A stretch of 15,664 nt of DNA, from assembly GCA_002314525.1 (NCBI GenBank), contig DCGE01000110.1:1-15664 (forward strand), given 5' to 3'. The position numbers and the translations under genes are program-made. Positions 1-7,210 of this stretch are shown piece by piece; position 1 is the first letter of the stretch, and every line of letters begins with the position of its first letter. Source of the DNA: Prevotellaceae bacterium UBA1786. GTDB lineage: Bacteria; Bacteroidota; Bacteroidia; Bacteroidales; Bacteroidaceae. The notes below the pieces were generated by a model. The model was not told the origin of the DNA, made no database searches, and was given only the letters and a program-made list of their open reading frames with translations.

Positions 1-692
1 CATTGGTAGTGCCTGAGTGCAATGCCGAAGATGCACTGAATCATCCAAGAGGAATCATTGCCAACCCTAATTGTACTACAATCATGATGGTTGTCGCCCT
101 CAAGCCTATTGAAAAGCTGTCTCACATCAATCGCATTCATATTGCGAGCTATCAGTCTGCTTCAGGCGCAGGTGCCGTTGCAATGGCAGAACTCGAACAG
201 CAATACCGTGAAGTCCTTGACAACAAGCCTGTAACGATAAACAAGTTTGCCTATCAGCTTGCATATAACGTGATTCCACAGATTGACGAATTCCTTGACA
301 GCGGTTACACAAAAGAAGAGCAGAAAATGTTCGACGAGACTCGAAAGATTCTCCACTCCGACGTGCGATGTTCTGCTATGTGTGTGAGAGTACCATCCTT
401 GCGTTCTCACTCCGAGGCTGTATGGATTGAGACGGAGCGCCCACTTTCAGTTGAAGAAGTTCAGGATGCCCTCCGCAATGCGCCGGGTGTTATCCTTCAG
501 GACGATCCTGCCAACAAGCAGTATCCGATGCCTCTCTTTACTGCAGACAAGGATGAAGTATTTGTTGGCCGCGTCCGTAAGGATTATGCAAACGACAACG
601 GAATCACACTATGGCTTTCTGCAGACCAGATCCGAAAGGGCGCCGCACTCAATGCAGTTCAAATTGCTGAGTACCTGATTTCAAAGAAATAG
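1..692 (+). CDS. asd: Aspartate-semialdehyde dehydrogenase, C-terminal part (5' end outside the window)
   Basis: The enzyme reduces L-aspartyl-4-phosphate to aspartate semialdehyde with NADPH in the cytoplasm, the branch point to lysine/diaminopimelate, threonine and methionine. The frame is open to the left edge, so the first codons seen (from base 3) are internal and about a third of the protein is missing. Counting from base 3, the catalytic Cys is residue 24 in the motif ANPNCTTI (codon 72-74), the [11 protein letters not shown] segment follows at 51-61, and the active-site His is residue 136 in [12 protein letters not shown]. The C-terminus [19 protein letters not shown] is typical of the family. 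No frameshift or missing catalytic residue is visible. A hairpin follows the stop codon, so asd probably ends its transcript here. The family call is secure; full length cannot be judged. Confidence 0.95.
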   Translation, partial: LVVPECNAEDALNHPRGIIANPNCTTIMMVVALKPIEKLSHINRIHIASYQSASGAGAVAMAELEQQYREVLDNKPVTINKFAYQLAYNVIPQIDEFLDSGYTKEEQKMFDETRKILHSDVRCSAMCVRVPSLRSHSEAVWIETERPLSVEEVQDALRNAPGVILQDDPANKQYPMPLFTADKDEVFVGRVRKDYANDNGITLWLSADQIRKGAALNAVQIAEYLISKK

Positions 693-701
693 CAAGACCA
701 A

Positions 702-728
702 GTGACAGCCTATGTTATGGGCTGTCAC
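702..728 (+). terminator. Probable terminator after asd
   Basis: A perfect 9-bp stem (GTGACAGCC at 702-710, GGCTGTCAC at 720-728) encloses a 9-nt loop and begins 9 nt after the asd stop. It is followed by a mixed tract, TGTTACTTCT, not a clean T-run, so termination may be partial and allow read-through into the antiporter gene. The hairpin is seen directly; its function is inferred. Confidence 0.6.
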
Positions 729-739
729 TGTTACTTCTC

Positions 740-757
740 GGCAGTTGCATGACTGCC
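740..757 (+). other. Small hairpin upstream of the antiporter gene
   Basis: GGCAGT (740-745) pairs with ACTGCC (752-757) around a 6-nt loop, ending 21 nt before the antiporter start at 779. It could be a second element of the asd terminator or a structure in the antiporter leader. I found no TAnnTTTG -7 box in 693-778, so the antiporter's promoter is not located. Confidence 0.35.
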
Positions 758-778
758 TATACCCAATAATAGGACTAA

Positions 779-2869
779 ATGACCCAATTACTTGACCTTA
801 ACCTGCCAATCCAGAATCCGACATGGATCTTTTTCCTTGTCCTTCTTGTCATACTGATGGCTCCACTGGTATTCAATCGTCTCAGAATACCACACATCAT
901 CGGTATGATACTTGCTGGTGTCCTCATCGGAGAACATGGATTGAACCTTCTTGAACGTGACGCCAGTTTTGAGATCTTCGGCAAGGTTGGAATGTACTAC
1001 ATCATGTTTCTTGCAGGACTTGAAATCGACATGGAAGGATTCAAGCAGAACCTTTCACGCGGAATCAAGTTTGGAATCCTCACCACCGTCATTCCCTTTG
1101 CTTTCGGATTTGTATCAGGATTCTGGTTATTAGGGTACCCGATTGCCACATCGCTTCTTCTGGCATGCATCTTCGGCTCACACACCTTAGTATCATATCC
1201 CATCATCTCACGTTACGGTCTTCAGAGGAATCCAGCCGTAAGCATCTCCATCGCAGCCACTATGATTGCACTGCTCACGGCACTCCTTGCGCTTGCTGTA
1301 CTGTCAGGACGATACAGAGGTACCAATGATATGTGGTTCTGGACATTCTTCATCATAAAGTTCGTTGCCTATTTTGCAGGATTATTTTTCATCTTTCCAA
1401 GAATTATCAGATGGTTCTTCCAGCATTTCCGTGACAGGGTCGTTCAGTTCACTTTCGTCATAACAATGGTATTCTTCGCAGCTGTCATGGCTGAGTTATG
1501 TGGAATCGAAGGTCTTGTCGGAGCATTTATGGCTGGATTGATCTTCAACCGCTTCATACCTCGTACCATTCCGCTGATGAACCGCATTGAATTTGTCGGC
1601 AATGCTTTGTTCATACCTTATTTTCTCGTCGGAGTGGGAATGCTGGTCAATCTGAAGCCACTCTTCACCGATACTACCGCCATGCTTGTCGCACTGGTAA
1701 TAGTACTGTTCAGTACATGCTCAAAACTCATTGCATCACATCTTGCAGGTCTTCTGTTTAAGTTCTCAGCACCTCGCAGGCTAATGATGTTCGGACTTAC
1801 TGAGGCACATGCTGCAGGTGCAATAGCGATGGTTATGGTGGGTACTAATCTGGAAATCGCTCCAGGTGTTCCGTTGATGAGCAATGCAGTCCTTGACGGA
1901 GTCGTGGTTATGATTCTGATTTCGTGTGTCATAAGTTCAATAGCTACAGATGCAGGAGCACGTCGTCTTACACTTTCCGAGTCAAAAGACAAGACAGAAG
2001 ACACCGATATCTATCACGGAGATGATGAGAAGATTATCGTAACTCTAAAAGACCCTCACAGCATTGAAAATATAATTCATACAGCCATCATGATGCGCAA
2101 TACTCGTATGAATCGCGGACTTATCTGTCTGAATGTTGTCAATGATAACGATCGCCACAAAACAGATGAGTATCAGAAGATGAGCAATGAATGCCTTGCA
2201 AAGGCCCATGAAATATGTACTTCGGCCGATGTACCAGTTCAAGTGCAAAGCCGTCTTGCCGTCAACCTTGTGAACGGTGTCGTACACAGTCTTCGTGAGA
2301 ACAATGCATCCGAGATCATTATTGGTATGCATCGCCAACTCAACAACGACAAGTCGCTGCTTGGCAGTTTTGCCCAGGGACTACTTCAGGGCATGGCCCG
2401 ACAGGTCATCATAGTCCGATACAACATGCCTGTCAATACGATTCGAAAGATTCATATTGCCGTTCCGAATGATGCAGAGTATGAAGAAGGGTTCCATCGT
2501 TGGGTTGAACGACTTGCCAGGATGGCAGAACAGATAGGTTGCAAGGTTGATTACTGGGCTTCCGGTAAAACACTTGAAGCAATCAGATCCTACAATCAGA
2601 AATATCACAAAAGCCTTCGAGGTAATTACATGTCTAAAGACAGCTGGAAAGACATTTCACCTCTACGCGAATCAGTTAACGATGACCATTTACTGGTTGT
2701 TGTATCAGCACGCCCTGATAGTGTGAGTTACCAAAAGCCAATGGCAAAACTCTCGAAGAACCTCCAGGAATGGTTCTCAAGCTGCAACCTTATGGTTATC
2801 TTCCCTGATCAGCTCGGCAACAACACTGACTCATTCTCATTATTCAATCCGATCAATCAGCGTTCATAG
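779..2869 (+). CDS. CPA2-type cation:proton antiporter with Usp-like cytoplasmic tail
   Basis: A predicted inner-membrane monovalent cation/H+ antiporter of the Na+/H+ exchanger (CPA2, KefB/NapA-like) family. Residues ~18-395 are strongly hydrophobic and hold about a dozen membrane segments. Family-like motifs are FLAGLEID (77-84), SHTLVSYPIISRYGL (134-148), GLVGAFMAGLIFNR (245-258) and FIPYFLVGVGM (278-288). Residues ~417-550 resemble a universal stress protein fold ending in IIIGMH...LLGS...VIIVRY, and ~555-676 look like a second, weaker Usp-like repeat, so the tail probably senses or regulates. The total of 696 aa fits such two-part antiporters. In the segment usually carrying the ion-binding Asp this protein reads TMIALLTALLALAV (161-174) with no acid. 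Cation specificity cannot be read from the sequence. The next gene, lolD, begins 29 nt after the stop. Confidence 0.88.
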   Translation: MTQLLDLNLPIQNPTWIFFLVLLVILMAPLVFNRLRIPHIIGMILAGVLIGEHGLNLLERDASFEIFGKVGMYYIMFLAGLEIDMEGFKQNLSRGIKFGILTTVIPFAFGFVSGFWLLGYPIATSLLLACIFGSHTLVSYPIISRYGLQRNPAVSISIAATMIALLTALLALAVLSGRYRGTNDMWFWTFFIIKFVAYFAGLFFIFPRIIRWFFQHFRDRVVQFTFVITMVFFAAVMAELCGIEGLVGAFMAGLIFNRFIPRTIPLMNRIEFVGNALFIPYFLVGVGMLVNLKPLFTDTTAMLVALVIVLFSTCSKLIASHLAGLLFKFSAPRRLMMFGLTEAHAAGAIAMVMVGTNLEIAPGVPLMSNAVLDGVVVMILISCVISSIATDAGARRLTLSESKDKTEDTDIYHGDDEKIIVTLKDPHSIENIIHTAIMMRNTRMNRGLICLNVVNDNDRHKTDEYQKMSNECLAKAHEICTSADVPVQVQSRLAVNLVNGVVHSLRENNASEIIIGMHRQLNNDKSLLGSFAQGLLQGMARQVIIVRYNMPVNTIRKIHIAVPNDAEYEEGFHRWVERLARMAEQIGCKVDYWASGKTLEAIRSYNQKYHKSLRGNYMSKDSWKDISPLRESVNDDHLLVVVSARPDSVSYQKPMAKLSKNLQEWFSSCNLMVIFPDQLGNNTDSFSLFNPINQRS

Positions 2870-2898
2870 CATAGTTGTTCGGAGATAAGTAATACATT

Positions 2899-3582
2899 AT
2901 GATTACAACAACAAATATAACCAAGAACTTTGGAGACCTTCAGGTCCTGAAAGGCATAGATCTGCATATCTCCAAAGGCGAAGTAGTAAGTATCGTTGGG
3001 CCGAGTGGTGCAGGAAAGACGACACTGCTTCAGATTATCGGCACATTGGATACGCCCGACTCCGGTTCCGTCATTATTGACGGAGTCGATGTATGCCACC
3101 TTCGTCAGAACGAGATGGCTTCTTTCCGCAACAAACATATCGGTTTTGTGTTTCAGTTCCACCAGTTGCTTCCAGAGTTCACAGCTCTTGAAAATGTCAT
3201 GATACCAGCCCTCATTGCAGGAGAGTCTCGCAAGTCAACTAAAGACAGAGCTATGGAACTGCTTGAGATGATGGGACTCAAGGAACGTGCACTGCATAAG
3301 CCCACACAACTTTCAGGTGGGGAAAAGCAACGAGTGGCAGTAGCAAGAGCGCTCATCAACCATCCATCGGTCATACTTGCCGATGAGCCATCGGGAAGTC
3401 TTGACACAAAGAACAAGGCGGAACTGCACCAACTCTTCTTTGAACTTCGCGACCGACTCGGACAGACATTTGTCATAGTAACCCATGACGAAAGTCTGGC
3501 TCGACTCACAGACAGAACCATCCATCTTAAAGATGGCTGCATACTTACAGATGAAACAAACGGAAGAATACAAGACCAATGA
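2899..3582 (+). CDS. lolD: Lipoprotein-releasing ABC transporter ATPase LolD-like
   Basis: An ATP-binding subunit of the LolCDE/MacB-type ABC family. LolD powers extraction of lipoproteins from the inner membrane for delivery to the outer membrane. All nucleotide-binding elements are present: Walker [10 protein letters not shown] (34-42), Q-loop Gln86 in [18 protein letters not shown], signature LSGGEKQR (138-145), Walker [10 protein letters not shown] (158-166) and H-loop His196. The [16 protein letters not shown] stretch and the 227-aa length are typical of LolD and close relatives such as FtsE and MacB. The start ATG follows GGAGATAAG, one of the few purine-rich stretches near a start in this window. 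No permease gene is adjacent, which is common for lolD in Bacteroidetes. It overlaps the next gene by 4 nt (ATGA). The exact subfamily is less certain than the ATPase fold. Confidence 0.88.
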   Translation: MITTTNITKNFGDLQVLKGIDLHISKGEVVSIVGPSGAGKTTLLQIIGTLDTPDSGSVIIDGVDVCHLRQNEMASFRNKHIGFVFQFHQLLPEFTALENVMIPALIAGESRKSTKDRAMELLEMMGLKERALHKPTQLSGGEKQRVAVARALINHPSVILADEPSGSLDTKNKAELHQLFFELRDRLGQTFVIVTHDESLARLTDRTIHLKDGCILTDETNGRIQDQ

Positions 3583-4421
3583 ATTTAGGAAAAAGAAACC
3601 AGATGAAAGTACTGCGCATCGTAGATTTTGGTGTATATCTCGATGGCGGTGACAAAGGTGATATACTATTACCAAAACGATACGTTCCACGTGGATGCCG
3701 TGTAGGCGATGAACTTGACGTATTCCTTTATCTTGATCAAGAAGAACGTCTGATAGCCACAACCGAACACCCTCTCATTGAGGTAGGACAGATTGCATAT
3801 CTTGAAGTAAAATGGATTAACCAGTTCGGTGCGTTCCTTGATTGGGGACTCATGAAAGACCTTTTCTGTCCATTCCGCGAACAGAAGATGCGCATGCAGC
3901 AAGGACGCAAATATATTGTCTATTGCTATGTTGACAGTCTGACATATAGAATTGTTGCGACGGCCAAGATTGAAAAGTTCCTGTCCAAGGAACTCCCTCC
4001 ATATCATCACGGCGATGCAGTCGAGATACTCATCCAACAGAAGACGGAACTCGGTTTCAAGGCTATTGTCGAAGGAAAATTCAGCGGACAGATTTACCAG
4101 AATGAACTCTTTCGCGATCTTCACACAGGAGACAGCCTCCAGGCTTTTGTCAAGAATGTACGAGAAGACGGAAAAATCGACCTCATTCTCCAGGAACAAG
4201 GTCAGAAACACGTTACCGACTTCTCAAGCCAATTACTTGAATATATCAAGGAGAATGGAGGTCGATGTAACTTTCACGACAAAAGTCCAGCCGAAGATAT
4301 ATACTCTCAGTTCGGCGTCAGCAAGAAAGTCTTCAAGAAAGCAGTCGGTGACCTCTACAAGAAAAACCTCATCCAAATTCAGGAAGATTGCCTTCTCCTG
4401 CAACAAAACGCCAAGTCATAA
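3579..4421 (+). CDS. CvfB-like S1-domain RNA-binding protein
   Basis: The 280-aa protein has the layout of the CvfB/YitL family, RNA-binding proteins that affect virulence-factor and other gene expression in Firmicutes. Three S1-like OB-fold modules can be placed at about 4-65 ([20 protein letters not shown]), 66-134 ([18 protein letters not shown]) and 142-208, followed by a winged-helix domain at about 213-275, where [20 protein letters not shown] is the recognisable part. There is no signal peptide, so it is cytoplasmic. The start ATG lies in the lolD stop (ATGA, 3579-3582), which implies translational coupling. An in-frame Met at residue 9 is an alternative start that would leave most of the first S1 module. 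The function in Bacteroidetes is not established; the name rests on domain order and motif resemblance. Confidence 0.85.
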   Translation: MNLGKRNQMKVLRIVDFGVYLDGGDKGDILLPKRYVPRGCRVGDELDVFLYLDQEERLIATTEHPLIEVGQIAYLEVKWINQFGAFLDWGLMKDLFCPFREQKMRMQQGRKYIVYCYVDSLTYRIVATAKIEKFLSKELPPYHHGDAVEILIQQKTELGFKAIVEGKFSGQIYQNELFRDLHTGDSLQAFVKNVREDGKIDLILQEQGQKHVTDFSSQLLEYIKENGGRCNFHDKSPAEDIYSQFGVSKKVFKKAVGDLYKKNLIQIQEDCLLLQQNAKS

Positions 4422-4484
4422 CGTCATATATACAGAAACATTAACTCAGCAGCCTATTATGGTTGCCATTAAACCAGAAATATT

Positions 4485-4688
4485 ATGGACCTTAACGACA
4501 GAGTATTAGAAAGAAGCCGTTCAAATCGCATGCTCGGAGGCATTTGTGGCGGACTTGGCAAGTATCTCAACATGGATCCGACAGTAGTCAGAGTGCTATA
4601 TGTACTCCTCACACTCTTCACAGCCTTTTGCGGCATCATAGCCTACATCATCCTCCTCTTCATCATTCCCGAAGAGAAATACTACTGA
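4485..4688 (+). CDS. Small PspC-domain membrane protein
   Basis: A 67-aa protein made almost entirely of one PspC domain. It opens with RSNRMLGGICGGLGKYLNMD (12-31), where the GGICGGLGKYL core is diagnostic, continues with VVRVLYVLLT, and ends in a hydrophobic segment (about 36-61) finishing IIPEE. PspC domains are inner-membrane modules linked to envelope stress in Proteobacteria (PspABC). In Bacteroidetes, single-domain PspC proteins are common and their role is not defined. The start at 4485 gives the conserved N-terminal segment. It lies 63 nt after the CvfB-like gene with no promoter box seen, so it is probably the last gene of that transcript, and it sits 10 nt before a strong terminator. 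Confidence 0.9.
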   Translation: MDLNDRVLERSRSNRMLGGICGGLGKYLNMDPTVVRVLYVLLTLFTAFCGIIAYIILLFIIPEEKYY

Positions 4689-4698
4689 TTCAACAAAT

Positions 4699-4726
4699 AA
4701 AACCGAGGCTCGCACCTCGGTTTTTT
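4699..4726 (+). terminator. Strong intrinsic terminator, likely bidirectional
   Basis: AACCGAGG (4701-4708) pairs perfectly with CCTCGGTT (4715-4722) around a 6-nt loop. The right arm runs into six T's (4721-4726) and the left arm is preceded by A's, so the stem can extend to 10 bp. Read on the minus strand it also ends in TTTT. It therefore sits where a shared terminator is expected, between the convergent pspC and GH2 transcripts. Confidence 0.9.
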
Positions 4727-4734
4727 AGTTCGGT

Positions 4735-4758
4735 TAACTCAAAAAAACTACTGAGTTA
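4735..4758. other. Hairpin overlapping the end of the small minus-strand ORF
   Basis: TAACTCA (4735-4741) pairs with TGAGTTA (4752-4758). The 10-nt loop contains a run of A's on the plus strand (T's on the minus). It covers the stop codon of the proposed 55-codon ORF at 4748-4915. It may assist the neighbouring terminator, but the T-run lies in the loop and not after the stem, so it is not a canonical terminator. Confidence 0.3.
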
Positions 4759-4915
4759 TGGAATCTTTCATATTACGTGACTCTTGAGGTTCGGATGAAT
4801 CGGTCTTAGTACGAAAAACGTTACGATCTTCTTTCATTGCTTTTTCTGTCCAAGGAGAGAAAGTATTACGATCCTGATCCTCTTGGTCATTCTTTCTTGT
4901 CCAATATTGTCCCAT
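4748..4915 (-). CDS. Possible small hydrophilic protein of 55 aa
   Basis: An open frame starts at ATG (4915-4913), 21 nt after the stop of the GH2 gene, and ends with TAG at 4750-4748, just before the terminator. The product starts MGQYWTRKNDQEDQDRN and is very polar, rich in D, E, K, R, N, Q, S and T, with no signal peptide or membrane segment. A short internal repeat is visible: DRNTF (residues 16-20) and DRNVF (30-34), both coded from GATCGTAA. I do not recognise a family. Favouring a real gene: it fills the gap on the operon's strand at operon-like spacing and stops just before the terminator. Against: its length is possible by chance and no ribosome binding site is evident. Confidence 0.45.
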   Translation of the reverse strand: MGQYWTRKNDQEDQDRNTFSPWTEKAMKEDRNVFRTKTDSSEPQESRNMKDSITQ

Positions 4916-4936
4916 ATGTATTATTTTGAAGTTAGT

Positions 4937-7210
4937 TTATTTCACTACAAAGGTCAGAACATGAGGAGGGAGATTAGCAGTTGTAAAAGTCAGGGTGAAC
5001 TGCTCTGGAATTGAAGATGTGCGGACTATGGTCTGAATTCTACCCTCGAAGAATCTTGGTGAAGAACTGCGGAAACTCTGCATATCTGACGGCGAAGCAT
5101 TGCCTGAGATGATTTGGCTATAAGTAGAAGTAGATGGAACAATGCTGACTTTCTGGTCAGAGAGCGGTACAATGTTACCATCTTTGTCAACGACCTCTAC
5201 GGTGATAAAAGCCAGATCCTGTCCATCAGCTTTGAGATGTGTCTTGTCGCAGGTGACTCGGAGTGCAGATGGTGAACCGAATGAAAAGAGTGAAACTGAC
5301 TCACCTTCCTTTTTTCCGTCCATAACAACGGCTTTCAGTTCCCCCGGTTCATACGCAACCAGGAACTTTGCCGTATAGTTACTGTCAACATTCTGTGTAC
5401 CAATAAGTTTTTTATTGAGATACAAACGTACTTTCTGCGACTTTGAATACACATTGACTGTTCGCTTGGCTCCTGCAGAATCGGATTGTTCATTCCCCCA
5501 CCAGTTATGTTCCAGAGGCCATCCCCAGCCGCTGACGACATTCCTCTTCCCTTCGGGTACAATTTCTTCGACAGCAATAGCAATGGGAGTACGATTCCAT
5601 ACAACATCCCGATAGTACGACTGTGGTTTCTTCTGACCGATCAAATCAATATCTCCACACCAGCCATTGAAATACGGCCACTTCATGAAGAACGGATTAT
5701 CCTCACCTTCACGAAGCATGAGCGAATGTCCGATACCAGCCTCACCAAGATAATCGTATGCCGTCCATACGAACTCTCCCAACACATAAGGATGACTCTC
5801 AGCCATTTTCCAATTCACGGCAGCCTCCTTCGGATAGGTCTCAGTTGCAAGCATGTAGAGTTCCGGAAAAGAATCATGGTCCGATTCATAGTTTTGCCAC
5901 AGGTAATTGTATCCCACCACATCCAATGAGCGCCAAGCCTTTGGTGCATCGGCCTTCCAGTCCATCTTTCGGTTGTCCCAGCCACAAAGTGCAGCAGTTA
6001 TCGGACGTGTTCCGTCAAGAGACGTAATAATCCGACGCATTTGATCGGCAGCACGTTGAGCACGCTCTGAATGGCGTCCGGGTATTTCATTGCCAAGACT
6101 CCACATAATGACACTTGGATGATTACGGTCGCGCAGCACCATATCTGTCATGTCCTGACGGTATCTGTCTGGAAAATAATTGTGATAATCATTCGGGTTC
6201 TTTGCATCGTACCACTGGTCGAAGCATTCGTCAATCACCATCAAACCGATACTGTCACAAGCATGCATGAAGTGTTCCGACTGCAGGTTGTGTGAACAAC
6301 GTACTGCGTTGTAGCCTTGATCCTTCAAAATCTGAAGCCTGCGGTCTTCGGCTTTATCAAGTGCTGCCGAACCAAGAAGTCCAAAGTCATGATGCAGACA
6401 GCCTCCACGGAGAAGTACCGGTGAGCCATTGAGCAAAAGACCATGGACTGGTGACAATTCTATGGTTCGTATTCCATACTGAAACTCATTGCCGCCGACT
6501 TTCATCGTATAGAGATATGGAGTCTCGGGCGACCAGAGTTTCGGATTACGGATGACTCTTGAGAACTGTCTTTCTCCTTTTATCCAGAAAGACACAATGG
6601 CTTTTGCCTCACTCACATATTCGGTCTTGATGAATACGTCACGCGAATCGATGAATCCTTTGTCGTGATATTCCAACCATACATGCCGATACATTCCCGA
6701 ACCTGAATACCAACGTGTGTTTGGTTCCTCATTGATGACTTTGACGAGAATGTCCAATTGTTGGTTTTCCAGTAGCAGAGTATCCAGTTGCACTCGGAAT
6801 CCGTGATAGCCATAATGGTTCTTTGCAACCTCGTGACCATTGATGAACACGACAGCCTGATTGTAAACACCTTCAAAATATAGCACGGCAGATGTCTCAG
6901 AGTTCTTAAGCTTCTGGATATCCTGATTGCCGATAGTGATGGTCCTTCGGTACCAACCGACGCCACCCTTGAGGAATCCCATCTGATAATCCCCATCCTT
7001 GAAGAATGGACCGATATCACCCTTCTGTTCCACCGACCAATCGTGTGGAATCTGTACATCACGGAACTCTACACCACCCAGCATCGGATTGCGCTCAGTC
7101 AAAGCAAACAGCCAACCTGAGTCAAGGCTTATCCTACGCAGAGGGTTGCCAATTGAATTGGCAACCCCTGCGAATAGGATAAATAATAGAGTTATTATGT
7201 TTCTTTTCAT
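4937..7210 (-). CDS. Secreted GH2 beta-galactosidase-type glycoside hydrolase with DUF4982-like C-terminus
   Basis: A 757-aa retaining glycoside hydrolase of family 2, probably hydrolysing beta-galactosides (or related beta-linked sugars) in the periplasm or at the cell surface. A Sec signal (MKRNIITLLFILFAGVANS) has no lipobox Cys. Domains in order: sugar-binding jelly-roll ~25-182 (GGVGWYRRT, WYSGSGMYRHVWLE), a short Ig-like domain ~187-252, TIM barrel ~253-540, a DUF4982-like beta domain ~560-642 (SGWGWP, NWWGNE, VRLYLNKKLIG) and a C-terminal Ig-like domain ~645-757. The acid/base is Glu375 in SLGNEIP and the likely nucleophile Glu457 in ATETYP. The start overlaps the lacZ stop by 4 nt (ATGA, 7210-7207), implying translational coupling. 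The central Ig-like domain is unusually short. Substrate specificity (beta-galactose versus glucuronic acid or other) cannot be fixed from sequence. Confidence 0.9.
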   Translation of the reverse strand: MKRNIITLLFILFAGVANSIGNPLRRISLDSGWLFALTERNPMLGGVEFRDVQIPHDWSVEQKGDIGPFFKDGDYQMGFLKGGVGWYRRTITIGNQDIQKLKNSETSAVLYFEGVYNQAVVFINGHEVAKNHYGYHGFRVQLDTLLLENQQLDILVKVINEEPNTRWYSGSGMYRHVWLEYHDKGFIDSRDVFIKTEYVSEAKAIVSFWIKGERQFSRVIRNPKLWSPETPYLYTMKVGGNEFQYGIRTIELSPVHGLLLNGSPVLLRGGCLHHDFGLLGSAALDKAEDRRLQILKDQGYNAVRCSHNLQSEHFMHACDSIGLMVIDECFDQWYDAKNPNDYHNYFPDRYRQDMTDMVLRDRNHPSVIMWSLGNEIPGRHSERAQRAADQMRRIITSLDGTRPITAALCGWDNRKMDWKADAPKAWRSLDVVGYNYLWQNYESDHDSFPELYMLATETYPKEAAVNWKMAESHPYVLGEFVWTAYDYLGEAGIGHSLMLREGEDNPFFMKWPYFNGWCGDIDLIGQKKPQSYYRDVVWNRTPIAIAVEEIVPEGKRNVVSGWGWPLEHNWWGNEQSDSAGAKRTVNVYSKSQKVRLYLNKKLIGTQNVDSNYTAKFLVAYEPGELKAVVMDGKKEGESVSLFSFGSPSALRVTCDKTHLKADGQDLAFITVEVVDKDGNIVPLSDQKVSIVPSTSTYSQIISGNASPSDMQSFRSSSPRFFEGRIQTIVRTSSIPEQFTLTFTTANLPPHVLTFVVK

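Noticed and set aside
1618..2004. Minus-strand ORF of 128 codons opposite the antiporter
   Set aside because: A complement of hydrophobic membrane-segment codons; typical shadow ORF.
3669..4211. Minus-strand ORF of 180 codons opposite the CvfB-like gene
   Set aside because: No recognisable domain; its strand opposes the whole left block, and the plus-strand frame is clearly coding.
3952..4509. Plus-strand ORF of 185 codons overlapping the CvfB-like gene
   Set aside because: It is in another frame of a gene with clear S1 domains, and its product is Ser/Arg-rich shadow sequence.
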